Assembly: GCA_002709405.1 (NCBI GenBank)
Contig: PAQV01000057.1
Span: forward strand, 87,629-151,628
From: Paracoccaceae bacterium
GTDB lineage: Bacteria; Pseudomonadota; Alphaproteobacteria; Rhodobacterales; Rhodobacteraceae
Direction: 5' to 3'
Length of the DNA: 64,000 nt
The number at the start of each line of letters is the position of its first letter. The stretch's first letter is position 1. Below the pieces are notes generated by a model. It was not told where the DNA came from. It saw only the letters and a list, made by a program, of their open reading frames with translations, and made no database searches. This document shows, one piece after another, positions 1-7,971 of this stretch. A program made the translations under genes and the position numbers.

Positions 1-1025
1 CGGCCTCGACGCCCGCCACCTTCCCCACCCCCGGGTGAATTGAAGGCAATCCAGGATGCCCCATGGGCATCGCGGTCGAACAGAAGGTTGGCGGCGCCGA
101 TGGCTTCCATTTCCTTGCCTGGACGCGCTTTCATCGACCCGAGCCCGAAGAGTGTCACGAAGGTCTCGTCATCCATATCCTCCGGCAGGCTGATACCGGC
201 CGCCAGGATTTCCGCCTTTTTCTCGGCGATCTTCGATTGGGCCACCGGCAGCGCCACCGGGTTCATGATGGCCGAGGTCATTCCGGCCCCCATGGCCATC
301 GGCAAGAAGGCGTTGTTGATCCCGTGGCGGTTCGGCAGTCCGAAAGAGATGTTCGACGCCCCGCAGGTCGTGTTCACGCCCAGCTCCTCTCGCAGGCGGC
401 GCACCAGGGTGAACACCTGGTGCCCGGCGGTGGCCATGGCCCCGATCGGCATCACCAGAGGATCCACCACGATGTCATGAGCCGGGATACCATAATCGGA
501 CGCCCGCTCCACAATCGTCTTGGCCACGGCAAACCGCGCGTCGGGATCCTCGGAAATGCCCGTATCGTCGTTGGAAATCGCCACCACCGGCACGTTGTAC
601 TTTTTCACCAGCGGCAGGATCTGGTCCATCCGCTCTTCCTCGCCGGTGACCGAGTTTAGTAGGGGACGGCCTTCGCAGACTTCCAGCCCGGCCTCCAGCG
701 CTCCGGGAACAGAGCTGTCGATGCACAGCGGCACATCGACCAGCGATTGCACCAGCTTCAGGATCTCGACCATCAGGGGTGGTTCGGTTTCGTTCGGATT
801 GGGGTTCGAGTTGTAGACCACCCCGGCATTCACATCGAGCACGTTGGCCCCGGCGGCCACCTGTGCCAGCGCATCCCTCTCGACGGTGGAGAAATCGCCC
901 GCCTCCAGTTCGGCGGCCAGTTTCTTGCGCCCGGTCGGGTTGATCCGCTCTCCGATCACGCAGAACGGCTGATCAAAACCGATGATCGCGGTCTTGGTCC
1001 TGGATTCGACGATTGTCCGGGTCAT
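1..1025 (-). CDS. Pterin-binding methyltetrahydrofolate methyltransferase, partial (3' end outside window)
   Basis: About 341 residues are visible and the frame is still open at the left edge. The protein belongs to the dihydropteroate-synthase-like TIM-barrel family. Visible motifs are GERINPTGR near residues 25-33, LDVNAG near 63, CIDSS near 97 and NSVTGEEER after it, which is the pterin-binding signature of methyltetrahydrofolate:corrinoid methyltransferases (AcsE/MtgA/MetH pterin-domain class). Members move a methyl group between a corrinoid protein and tetrahydrofolate in the cytoplasm. The ATG overlaps the stop of the MetF-like gene by four bases (ATGA), so the two are translationally coupled, and both act on folate C1 units. 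The corrinoid protein and substrate-specific methyltransferase expected with it would lie left of the window; the methyl donor (for example a betaine or methylamine) is inference. A classical folate-synthesis DHPS is less likely because of the neighbours. Confidence 0.82.
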   Translation of the reverse strand, partial: MTRTIVESRTKTAIIGFDQPFCVIGERINPTGRKKLAAELEAGDFSTVERDALAQVAAGANVLDVNAGVVYNSNPNPNETEPPLMVEILKLVQSLVDVPLCIDSSVPGALEAGLEVCEGRPLLNSVTGEEERMDQILPLVKKYNVPVVAISNDDTGISEDPDARFAVAKTIVERASDYGIPAHDIVVDPLVMPIGAMATAGHQVFTLVRRLREELGVNTTCGASNISFGLPNRHGINNAFLPMAMGAGMTSAIMNPVALPVAQSKIAEKKAEILAAGISLPEDMDDETFVTLFGLGSMKARPGKEMEAIGAANLLFDRDAHGASWIAFNSPGGGEGGGRRG

Positions 1026-1990
1026 GCCACGCCTCCCTTCATGCGGGCCTGCGCTTCGGCTCCGCTGTTGTCCAGGGCCCAGTCCGCCGCCGGGCCGATG
1101 CCGCCCAGGGGGAACATGTGCACCAGGGCGATGTTGCTGTCGGGATGCGCCGCCTTGTGGGCCGCCAGGGCCGAGGCGACGTCGGCCGGCTCATAGGGCA
1201 GCAGAAGCTTGGTCACGTCCATGGCCCGTTTCTGCAGCACCGACAGAGACGGCCCGACCCCGCAGGCGATGGCGTACTTGATCAGGGTCTGCAGCTTGGC
1301 CGGCCCGGCCAGCCCGACATGGACCGGCATGTGGATGCCCGCCGCCCGGATCGCATCGGCCCAGTCGATGATCGGCTGCGCCTCAAAGACGAACTGGGTC
1401 ACGATGGCCATCTCGGCATCGCTGCGCTCGGAAAACGCCTGCTTCCAGCGCAGGGCCGCCTCGACATTGGCATGGCCCCCGTCCGGGTCGATATCGCGGT
1501 TGCCCTCGGGGTGGCCCGCCACGTGCAGCCGGTCGAACCCCGCCTTGTCGAACAGCCCCGTTTCCATCATCTGGAGAGAGCTGTCGAACGGCCCGTGCGG
1601 GACCTTTGCCCCGCCCGCCAGCAGCAGCGCCTGGCGCACGCCCGCCTCGTTGCGATAGCGCGAGATCCACTCTGCCAGGGCCGCGCGGCTGGGAATGTTG
1701 CGCGCCACGATATGGGGCATGGCGCAGAAGCCGTCATCGGTCAGCCGGCGGGCGGTGTCGATCATCTCGTCGATCGGCGTACCTTCGATATGCGCGACAT
1801 AGACCCGGGTGCCCGCAGGCAGCAGCGCGCGGAAATCGTCGATCTTGCGGGCGGTCCGGGGCATGACCTCGATCGAGTATCCCTGCATCAGGGCCACGAC
1901 CTTCGGATCGGGCCCGGCCATGCCGCGCGGATCTGGCTTTCGGAAATTCAACAGCGCCATCATGGCCTCCCATCTGTTGCGCAGGCTCAC
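1022..1990 (-). CDS. Methylenetetrahydrofolate reductase (MetF-like)
   Basis: A 322-residue cytoplasmic protein of the methylenetetrahydrofolate reductase family, of a length close to MetF (about 300). It shows the barrel-type run of the family: SIEVMPRTARK near the N terminus, VYVAHIEGTP near 65, MPHIVARN near 93, ALLLAGGAKVPHGPFDSS near 121-138, and TQFVFEAQPIIDW near 200, which resembles the flavin/folate-binding region of MetF. It would interconvert 5,10-methylene- and 5-methyl-tetrahydrofolate with a flavin cofactor. It overlaps its upstream neighbour (stop at 1987) and its downstream neighbour (start at 1025) by four bases each, so the three genes form one tightly coupled unit. In a corrinoid demethylation pathway this enzyme would run in the oxidative direction; that is inference. 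A second in-frame ATG at residue 10 is a possible alternative start. Confidence 0.8.
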   Translation of the reverse strand: MSLRNRWEAMMALLNFRKPDPRGMAGPDPKVVALMQGYSIEVMPRTARKIDDFRALLPAGTRVYVAHIEGTPIDEMIDTARRLTDDGFCAMPHIVARNIPSRAALAEWISRYRNEAGVRQALLLAGGAKVPHGPFDSSLQMMETGLFDKAGFDRLHVAGHPEGNRDIDPDGGHANVEAALRWKQAFSERSDAEMAIVTQFVFEAQPIIDWADAIRAAGIHMPVHVGLAGPAKLQTLIKYAIACGVGPSLSVLQKRAMDVTKLLLPYEPADVASALAAHKAAHPDSNIALVHMFPLGGIGPAADWALDNSGAEAQARMKGGVA

Positions 1991-2283
1991 GCCTGGCCGC
2001 CATTGTCCACCAGCGCCCGGATCCGGGCGCCATCGTATTCGGTTTCAAGTCGCGTGGCCTCGGCCTCGGCCACGTCCTCGGGCGTGCCCTCGACGGTGAA
2101 GGGATCGCCCTTGCGCCAGGCCGCGAGGTAATCGTCCGTCCCGGCCATGCCGGCCTTCATCGCCGCCCGGTCGATGGCCTGTTCGAACCGCTCGGCCAGT
2201 TGCCGCTTCGCCCCGCGACGGCCCCGGCCCACGATCACCTGGGCGGGAATGTCACGCCAGTAAACTATGGTCACATCGGGCAT
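1987..2283 (-). CDS. Small 'virulence factor' family protein (98 aa)
   Basis: This 98-residue soluble protein begins VTIVYWRDIPAQVIVGRG and ends in an acidic, alanine-rich tail. I recognise it as the small family usually annotated only as 'virulence factor' (PF13769), which recurs beside MetF-like and pterin methyltransferase genes in alphaproteobacteria. The family label says nothing firm about its job. It is the first gene of the three-gene operon and overlaps the MetF-like gene by ATGA, so a role in one-carbon or corrinoid methyl transfer is the contextual guess. The start at 2283 is preferred over an upstream in-frame start at 2565, because the longer version would add a low-complexity arginine-rich extension running through the divergent promoter region into the ppx gene. 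Confidence 0.65.
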   Translation of the reverse strand: MPDVTIVYWRDIPAQVIVGRGRRGAKRQLAERFEQAIDRAAMKAGMAGTDDYLAAWRKGDPFTVEGTPEDVAEAEATRLETEYDGARIRALVDNGGQA

Positions 2284-2545
2284 CTGCGGTTCCTTCCATT
2301 CGCTCCTGTCTACCCGAGCCATCCCGCGGGACACCGCCGGATTTCGACACTTGACGCAGCGACAGCGACCACGGGCTCCGGCCCCAGGTATACCAGGAAC
2401 CAGACCAGATCTACGCCCCCGATACAACCGCCCTGGGCGCACCGCACGAATGCCGGCCACCCCGCACAACCCACTCGCGAAGTTCTTGCCTTTGCCCGGG
2501 ATGATTCCTATTCTGAAAGGCAACACGATATCGGAGGGCGCGACG

Positions 2546-3658
2546 ATGGCGCCCAGGCGTCCCAAAGGTGCGGGCGCGTTCCCGAAAGCGGTCGAAAGCC
2601 CTGCGCCGAAACCGCCCGATCCGTCCGAGCTTTACGCCGCGCTGGATCTGGGCACCAACAGTTGTCGGATGCTGATTGCCCAGCCCAAGGGGTCGGGTTT
2701 TCACGTAGTCGACAGTTTTTCCAAGTCCGTGCAGCTCGGGTCGGGACTCGAGCGCTCGGGCAGGTTGTCGCGTGCCTCGATGGCCCGCACGATGCAGGCC
2801 CTGCGAATCTGCCAGCAAAAGCTGAAGCGCAACAAGGTGCGCCGCATGCGCCTGGTCGCGACCGAGGCCTGCCGCAGGGCCAAGAACGCCGGCGACTTCA
2901 TCGCCCAGGTGCGCCGGGAAACCGGGCTGCGCCTGGAAATCATCGCGCCCGAGGAAGAGGCCCGCCTGGCGGTCATCTCCTGTGCGCCGCTGGTCTCCAC
3001 CAAGACCGAACAATTGCTGGTGGTCGACATCGGCGGCGGATCGACGGAACTGGTCTGGATCGACATCTCGTCGGTGCCCCGGCGCGACCGCCCGGCGGCG
3101 ATCATGCGGCTGCATGCCGGGTTCCACCCGCCCGAAAGCCCCTTCCCGGCCGCCAAGGTCGTCGACTGGATCTCGGTGCCCCTGGGCGTCGCGACCCTGC
3201 GCGACCAGTTCGCCGATGTGGAAGACGACGCCGCCCGCTTTGCCCTGATGTCCTGGTTCTTCGAGGAAAACCTCGCCGAATTCGCCCCCTACAAGGACGA
3301 ACAGGCCCGCGCGGGATTCCAGATCGTCGGCACGTCCGGAACCGTCACTACGGTTGCGGCCAGCCACCTCGGGCTCAAGCGCTACGACCGCACCAAGGTC
3401 GACGGGCTGCGCATGACCTCGGACCAGATCGACAAGGTGATCCGCTCCTACCTCGACCTCGGCCCCACCGGCCGGCGCCGCGACCCGCGCATCGGCGAGG
3501 ACCGCCACGCCCTGATCATGTCCGGCTCGGCCATCCTGCAGGCCCTGCTGCGCTGTTGGCCCACCGACCGGTTGTCAGTCGCCGACCGGGGCCTGCGCGA
3601 GGGTCTTCTTTACGCCCAGATGTCGGCGGACGGGGTTCTCGAAGACGGCCCCTTCTGA
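2546..3658 (+). CDS. Ppx/GppA family exopolyphosphatase
   Basis: This 370-residue enzyme of the actin-like ATPase superfamily hydrolyses polyphosphate or the 5'-phosphate of pppGpp in the cytoplasm. Visible motifs are the phosphate-binding loop DLGTNS (34-39), the acidic PEEEAR (135-140) that holds the catalytic glutamate, the second loop VVDIGGGSTE (159-168) and GTSGTVTT (262-269). It is shorter than E. coli Ppx (about 510) and lacks the C-terminal HD-like half, which is usual for alphaproteobacterial members. The start is set by GGAGG at 2532-2536 upstream of the ATG; longer in-frame starts reach into the divergent promoter region. The first 28 residues are a proline-rich tail before the fold. 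rlmE follows in the same direction, a pairing common in this class. Whether the substrate is polyP or pppGpp cannot be told from sequence. Confidence 0.9.
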   Translation: MAPRRPKGAGAFPKAVESPAPKPPDPSELYAALDLGTNSCRMLIAQPKGSGFHVVDSFSKSVQLGSGLERSGRLSRASMARTMQALRICQQKLKRNKVRRMRLVATEACRRAKNAGDFIAQVRRETGLRLEIIAPEEEARLAVISCAPLVSTKTEQLLVVDIGGGSTELVWIDISSVPRRDRPAAIMRLHAGFHPPESPFPAAKVVDWISVPLGVATLRDQFADVEDDAARFALMSWFFEENLAEFAPYKDEQARAGFQIVGTSGTVTTVAASHLGLKRYDRTKVDGLRMTSDQIDKVIRSYLDLGPTGRRRDPRIGEDRHALIMSGSAILQALLRCWPTDRLSVADRGLREGLLYAQMSADGVLEDGPF

Positions 3659-3671
3659 CGAAGGGCTTGCG

Positions 3672-3719
3672 TCTTCATCTTTGTGAAAATACGCCCGGGG
3701 GAGTCGCGCATCGCGCGAC
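3672..3719. repeat. Dispersed AT-rich intergenic motif (copy 1, inverted) plus hairpin
   Basis: The ppx-rlmE gap holds TCTTCATCTTTGTGAAAATA at its left end, nearly the reverse complement of a motif at 4558-4586 and related to one at 24035-24063. It is followed by a GC hairpin, GTCGCGC-ATC-GCGCGAC at 3703-3719, with no T-run. Copies 1 and 2 flank rlmE in opposite orientation. Confidence 0.5.
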
Positions 3720-3761
3720 GGGGGCAGAGCCCCCTCCCCGGTAACCGAACAGAGGCACGCC

Positions 3762-4499
3762 ATGGCGAAGAAACCCACCGGCAAAGGTATCTCGAACCGC
3801 TCGGGCAACACCTCGGGGCGGGGTCAGCGCGACCTGACCGTCAAGGTCAAGACGGCCCGGGGCCGCAAGCTGTCGTCGACGCGCTGGCTGCAGCGGCAGT
3901 TGAACGATCCCTACGTCAAGCGCGCCCAGGCCGACGGCTATCGCGGCCGCGCCGCCTACAAGATCCTGGAGCTGGACGACAAGTACCGCTTCCTCGTGCC
4001 CGGCGCCCGGGTCGTCGACCTGGGCTGCGCACCGGGCGGCTGGTGCCAGGTGGCGGTCAAGCGCGTCAACGCGCTTGGCGAGAAATCCGGCAAGGCCATC
4101 GGCACCATCCTGGGCATCGACTTGCAAGAGGTCGAACCGATCGCCGGATGCGAGATCTACCAGCTGGATTTCATGGAAGACGACGCGGACCTGAAGGTGA
4201 AGGACTGGCTGGGCGGCACCGCCAACGTGGTCATGTCGGACATGGCGGCGTCGTCATCAGGGCACAAGCAAACCGACCACCTGCGCATCATCGCGCTGTG
4301 CGAGGCGGCCGCCTATTTCGCCTTCGATGTCCTGGAACCGGGCGGCACCTTCGTGGCCAAGGTCCTGGCCGGGGGCGCGGAAGGCGAATTGCAGAAACTG
4401 CTGAAGCAGAAGTTCGACAAGGTGGCGAATGTCAAACCCCCGGCGTCACGCTCGGACAGTTCCGAGAAATTCGTCGTGGCGACGGGGTTTCGGGGGTAG
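3762..4499 (+). CDS. rlmE: 23S rRNA (uridine-2'-O)-methyltransferase RlmE
   Basis: A 245-residue SAM-dependent methyltransferase of the RrmJ/FtsJ family that 2'-O-methylates a uridine (U2552 in E. coli) in the A-loop of 23S rRNA. The SAM loop is DLGCAPGGW (86-94). The catalytic tetrad of the family can be placed at K67, D160 (in MSDMAAS), K200 (in FVAKVLAGG) and E235 (in SSEKFVV). A basic N-terminal tail of about 40 residues precedes the fold and makes it longer than the 209-residue E. coli enzyme, as in other alphaproteobacteria. It lies downstream of ppx, separated by 103 bp containing a repeat and a hairpin, so the two may be partly uncoupled. ATG at 3762 is the only start that gives the full basic tail. 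Confidence 0.95.
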   Translation: MAKKPTGKGISNRSGNTSGRGQRDLTVKVKTARGRKLSSTRWLQRQLNDPYVKRAQADGYRGRAAYKILELDDKYRFLVPGARVVDLGCAPGGWCQVAVKRVNALGEKSGKAIGTILGIDLQEVEPIAGCEIYQLDFMEDDADLKVKDWLGGTANVVMSDMAASSSGHKQTDHLRIIALCEAAAYFAFDVLEPGGTFVAKVLAGGAEGELQKLLKQKFDKVANVKPPASRSDSSEKFVVATGFRG

Positions 4500-4557
4500 G
4501 CCCGGGGTCGATCAAGGCCGGGCCCGGCCGTCTTGCGGTGCGCCAGGCCGCGATGGC

Positions 4558-4586
4558 GGATTTGCGTATTTTTGCAAAGATGAAGA
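4558..4586 (+). repeat. Dispersed AT-rich intergenic motif (copy 2)
   Basis: GGATTTGCGTATTTTTGCAA followed by AGATGAAGA, lying between the convergent ends of rlmE and the multihaem cytochrome gene. It is a near reverse complement of copy 1 at 3672-3694 and shares the GGATTTG-GTATTTT core with copy 3 at 24035-24063. It stands out as AT-rich in a GC-rich genome. Confidence 0.5.
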
Positions 4587-4604
4587 TGGCGGGCGCTCGG
4601 GGGC

Positions 4605-6530
4605 CTAGCGGGGGAGTTGGTTGTCCAACTGGGCGAGGGCCGGGTCGGCGGGCAGGATGGCCAGGGCGTCTTCGAGCACTGAGCGGGCGGCGCGGGGGCC
4701 GTCGGTGGCGTGGGCGATGCGCACCAGCATGACCCAGGCCTCGGCGCGTTGGGGATCCATCTCGACCACCGTGCGGAAGGCGGCTGTTGCGGCCTGGGCA
4801 TTGCGCTGCGACAGCGCCAGGCCGGCCAGCACCAGGTGGGTTTCGGGGTAATCGAGCCGGGTCATCATCGACCTTTGCCACTCTTCCATGGCTGCGCGCA
4901 CGAAGGCGGATTGCGACGGACGCAGCCCTTGCAGAGACATGTCCAGCATCGACCGCGCCGTTTCGACACGCACCATGCGTAGCGGATCGGACAGCAGCGG
5001 CATCAGCCGCGCGGCCCGCGTGGCCGGAGGGGCCGCCGCCTGCAGCCGGGCCGAGGCCGCGCGCACCAGCGGATCTGGGTCCGTCAACAGGGGCACGGCC
5101 AGGTCAGGCAGGGTGGCAAGGCCCGCGGTCCCCAGAAGCTCTGCCGCCGAGGCCCGCACGATCCCGGGCTGCGTGTCGTCCAGGGCCAGCGTCAGCAGGG
5201 CCTCGGCCGCGGCCTGTGGGTCCTGGCGACCGGCGGCGAGGGTTTCTCCGTAGTGAAAGCCGCGATGCTGGCTGTCGGGAAAGCGGGCGGCGATTTCGGT
5301 GGCCGCCCAGTCCTGCGTTCGATCGGAATGGCAATCGGTGCAGGTGTCCGGCGCGCCGACCTGCGCGCCCAGATCCGGCCGGGGCACCCGGAAGGAATGG
5401 TCGCGCCGGCCATCGACGCCCATGTAGACACGCTCGGCCATGTGGCAGCTGACGCATTGCGCGCCGGCGCTGTCCGTCTCGTGGAAATGATGATCTGGCG
5501 TGTGATAGGCGGCCTTGCGCAGGGTCGGGAATGCCGCGTTGCCGGCGGGAGAATGGCATTGGGTGCAGAGCCCGTTGCCCTCGATCAGCAGGTCCGCCCC
5601 GTGCGGGTCATGGCAATTGCCGCAGCCGACCCCCTGCGCATACATCTTCGATTGCAGGAAGGACCCGTAGACATAGACCTCGTCCCGGATTTGGCCGTCG
5701 GCTTCGTAGAGCCCCGGGCGCAGCAGCGACAGGGTATAGGCATCGTGATAGGCCGTGCCCGGCAGGGGGTTGCCGTCGCCCATGGGCTCTCGGCGTGAAT
5801 GGCAGCCCGCGCATTGGTCGACATAGCCGTCGCGGTTGTCCATATCGAAGGTCATCGAGAAGCCGACTGAGTCCAGCCCGGTGTCGGTGACCTCTTGCCC
5901 TTCCGTCCAGGCCAGGTGGGCGGCGCCGGGGCCGTGGCAGGCCTCGCAGCCCACGCCGATCTCGGCCTGGGTCGACCGGAAGCGGTCGGTGCGCGAGCCG
6001 TAGTTCTTGTGATAGCCCGTGGCATGGCATTCCGCGCAGCGGCCGTTCCAGTTCTTGTAGGGGCCCGTCCAGTGCAGCCCGTCGTCGGGGGGCAGATCCT
6101 GGTCGGGATAGAGGTGGAACCACTCGGCCCGCTCCACATCCCAGACCACGTCGAAGCTTTGCAACCGGCCCGGTTCGGTTTCCAGAAGGTACTGCTGAAG
6201 CGGCGCAACCCCGATCACCGAATGGACCTTGTAATCGGTGACCGAGCCATCGGTTTCCGTCACCTGCACCCCGTAGACCCCGTCCGACAGGCGGAACTCG
6301 GCGGTCATGTCCCCCAGCGCAAAGGTCGTGTCCCCGAAATCGGCCCGCACGTGAGCGGCATCGGCCGAGGTCCAGGCCAGCGCGTGATGAGATCCCTCCC
6401 AGGCCTCGGCCACGTCCTGATGGCAGTCGACGCAGGCCGCGCTGCCGACATAGTCCGGTGCGGCCCGTGCCGTCAGAGGCCACACCAGCGGCCACAGCAG
6501 TGCCAGGACCAGAAGAACACGCGGAAACAT
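4605..6530 (-). CDS. Secreted eight-haem cytochrome c with HEAT-like and TPR-like C-terminal half
   Basis: A 641-residue exported protein. A signal peptide (residues 1-24, ending near ARAAP) is followed by eight CXXCH haem c sites in order: CVDCH, CAECH, CEACH, CAGCH, CGNCH, CTQCH, CVSCH and CTDCH. The spacing is like the cytochrome c554/hydroxylamine-oxidoreductase-like multihaem group. After about residue 400 the haem sites stop and alanine/leucine-rich helical repeats begin (HEAT-like, with phrases such as SDPLRMVRVETARSML), ending in a TPR-like pair (AFRTVVEMDPQRAEAWVML). The protein is therefore a periplasmic electron-transfer or redox enzyme joined to a protein-binding scaffold. Its substrate and partner are unknown; no quinol dehydrogenase or haem-maturation genes are adjacent. 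The start at 6530 has GGAG six bases upstream; an ATG four codons earlier is poorer. It converges on rlmE. Confidence 0.85.
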   Translation of the reverse strand: MFPRVLLVLALLWPLVWPLTARAAPDYVGSAACVDCHQDVAEAWEGSHHALAWTSADAAHVRADFGDTTFALGDMTAEFRLSDGVYGVQVTETDGSVTDYKVHSVIGVAPLQQYLLETEPGRLQSFDVVWDVERAEWFHLYPDQDLPPDDGLHWTGPYKNWNGRCAECHATGYHKNYGSRTDRFRSTQAEIGVGCEACHGPGAAHLAWTEGQEVTDTGLDSVGFSMTFDMDNRDGYVDQCAGCHSRREPMGDGNPLPGTAYHDAYTLSLLRPGLYEADGQIRDEVYVYGSFLQSKMYAQGVGCGNCHDPHGADLLIEGNGLCTQCHSPAGNAAFPTLRKAAYHTPDHHFHETDSAGAQCVSCHMAERVYMGVDGRRDHSFRVPRPDLGAQVGAPDTCTDCHSDRTQDWAATEIAARFPDSQHRGFHYGETLAAGRQDPQAAAEALLTLALDDTQPGIVRASAAELLGTAGLATLPDLAVPLLTDPDPLVRAASARLQAAAPPATRAARLMPLLSDPLRMVRVETARSMLDMSLQGLRPSQSAFVRAAMEEWQRSMMTRLDYPETHLVLAGLALSQRNAQAATAAFRTVVEMDPQRAEAWVMLVRIAHATDGPRAARSVLEDALAILPADPALAQLDNQLPR

Positions 6531-6590
6531 GGCGGACTCCATCCGGCCGGGAACATCAACATCCCATGGCTAACACATTGGCCGCGTGTT

Positions 6591-7424
6591 TCAATCCGCG
6601 TGGGCGGCCTCGCCATACAGCTTTTCACTGAGCGCGTTGTTGAAGGCCGCGCCATAGATCAGGATGGCGGCCATCAGGTAGAGGAAGATCAGCGCCGACA
6701 TCGCCCCGGCCAGGCCGGCATAGGTGGCCGAGTAGCTGGCGAAGTTGGACACGTAGATCGAAAACGCCCGGGCGACCACGGCCCAGGCCACCACCGTCAG
6801 GACCACCCCGGGCCAGATCTTGACCTTGCGGCCGACCTTGCCCGGCAGCCAGTAATGGCAGGCCGTGACCACGCCCACCGACACCGCGCCCCCGATGGTC
6901 AGCCGGGCCGCCCGGCTTTCGAATAGCAGGTTGTAGACCCAGGGCAGCGCGTTGTGCACGAAGCTGAGGTAGATCGGCACGGCCACGGCCAGCAGGGCCA
7001 CCAGCACCACCAGCGCCGCACCGGCCAGCACGAAGATCAGGCAGAGGATACGCTGTTTCCAGAACGGGCGGTTGTCTTGCTCGCGGTAGGCCGTGGTCAT
7101 CGCCTCGCGGATGGCATCCACCCCGTTCGACGCAAAATACAGCGCCAGCACACCCCCCACCGACAGCAATCCGCTGGTGTCCTTCGACGTCACCGCCCGT
7201 AATTCCCGCGACAGGGGCTCGGCCACGGTATCGGGCCAGCCGCCCATGGTCAGCTCGATCAGCCGGTTCACGTCGATCCCCTTGGCGAACATGCCGGCCA
7301 GGGCGACGATGAACAGCATGAAGGGAAACAGGGCCATCATCATCGACATCGCGACGTGGCTGCTCATGATCCAGCCACCCTTGTCACGGAAACGGAGGAA
7401 GGCGGCGATGGGGATCTGCGTCAT
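6591..7424 (-). CDS. YihY/BrkB family inner-membrane protein
   Basis: A 277-residue polytopic membrane protein of the YihY/virulence factor BrkB family (PF03631). It has about six hydrophobic segments, including MMMALFPFMLFIVALAG, LSVGGVLALYFASNGVDAI, FVLAGAALVVLVALLAVAV and a last pair with AGAMSALIFLYLMAAILIYG. The family phrases ALYFASNGVDAIREAMTTAY and FLYLMAAILIYGAAFN are present. The former name 'ribonuclease BN' for this family was a misassignment, and transport or lipid functions proposed for it are not settled. The N terminus is cytoplasmic and basic (RFRDKGG). The start at 7424 places the protein just before its first membrane segment; a much longer in-frame extension upstream overlaps the divergent DUF883-like gene's promoter and looks non-coding. 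Confidence 0.88.
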   Translation of the reverse strand: MTQIPIAAFLRFRDKGGWIMSSHVAMSMMMALFPFMLFIVALAGMFAKGIDVNRLIELTMGGWPDTVAEPLSRELRAVTSKDTSGLLSVGGVLALYFASNGVDAIREAMTTAYREQDNRPFWKQRILCLIFVLAGAALVVLVALLAVAVPIYLSFVHNALPWVYNLLFESRAARLTIGGAVSVGVVTACHYWLPGKVGRKVKIWPGVVLTVVAWAVVARAFSIYVSNFASYSATYAGLAGAMSALIFLYLMAAILIYGAAFNNALSEKLYGEAAHAD

Positions 7425-7617
7425 GGGGGCCCTTTCAGGGTCTGTTCGTGGTGTCCGGCGCGGCCCTATCACGGCAGGGTGAGCAATGCACCCTGCGTCA
7501 AGTTTCCGCCTTTGGAATGGAACCAACGGGGCGGCAAATGGTTTCATCATCGGAACAAACAAGCTTGCCGACCCGATGAGGCCGGCACATGCTGCAAACT
7601 GGAAAGCGGAGATCATG

Positions 7618-7959
7618 ATGCCGACGAAGAACGAGCTTGAAGCAGAAGTCGAAACCCTGAAACAGCAGCTGGCCGAAGTGACGGGCCAGACCTCGAACAT
7701 CGCCGAAACCGTGGCCGAGCGGGTCAACGGCTATGTCGGTCACGCTGTCGAGGAGGGCCGCGAGCGCGCCCACCAGGCGCTGGAAGCCGGCCGCCAGACC
7801 GCCCAGACCGTGGCCCATGACACGGCCGTGCGGGCCCGCGAGGCCGAGGACACCGTGACCTCGATGATCCGCGAGCGCCCCCTGATGGCGGTGGGTATCG
7901 CCTTTGCCGCCGGTCTCGTGATGTGCAAGGCCAGTTCGGCCGCGCGTCACCGTTCGTGA
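7618..7959 (+). CDS. DUF883 (ElaB/YqjD)-like membrane-anchored protein
   Basis: A 113-residue protein with an amphipathic, charged helix (KNELEAEVETLKQQLAEV) and further helical, alanine-rich sequence, ending in a single hydrophobic segment (LMAVGIAFAAGLVMCKAS) and a short basic tail. This is the ElaB/YqjD/DUF883 architecture: a tail-anchored inner-membrane protein that in E. coli associates with ribosomes in stationary phase. That role is family knowledge and not visible here. Two adjacent ATG codons exist (7615 and 7618); GGAG at 7608-7611 lies three bases before the first and six before the second, so the second is chosen. It is followed 12 bp later by a holin-like membrane protein, the same pairing as yqjD-yqjE, which supports the family call. 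Confidence 0.75.
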   Translation: MPTKNELEAEVETLKQQLAEVTGQTSNIAETVAERVNGYVGHAVEEGRERAHQALEAGRQTAQTVAHDTAVRAREAEDTVTSMIRERPLMAVGIAFAAGLVMCKASSAARHRS

Positions 7960-7971
7960 GCCGGCCCGACC

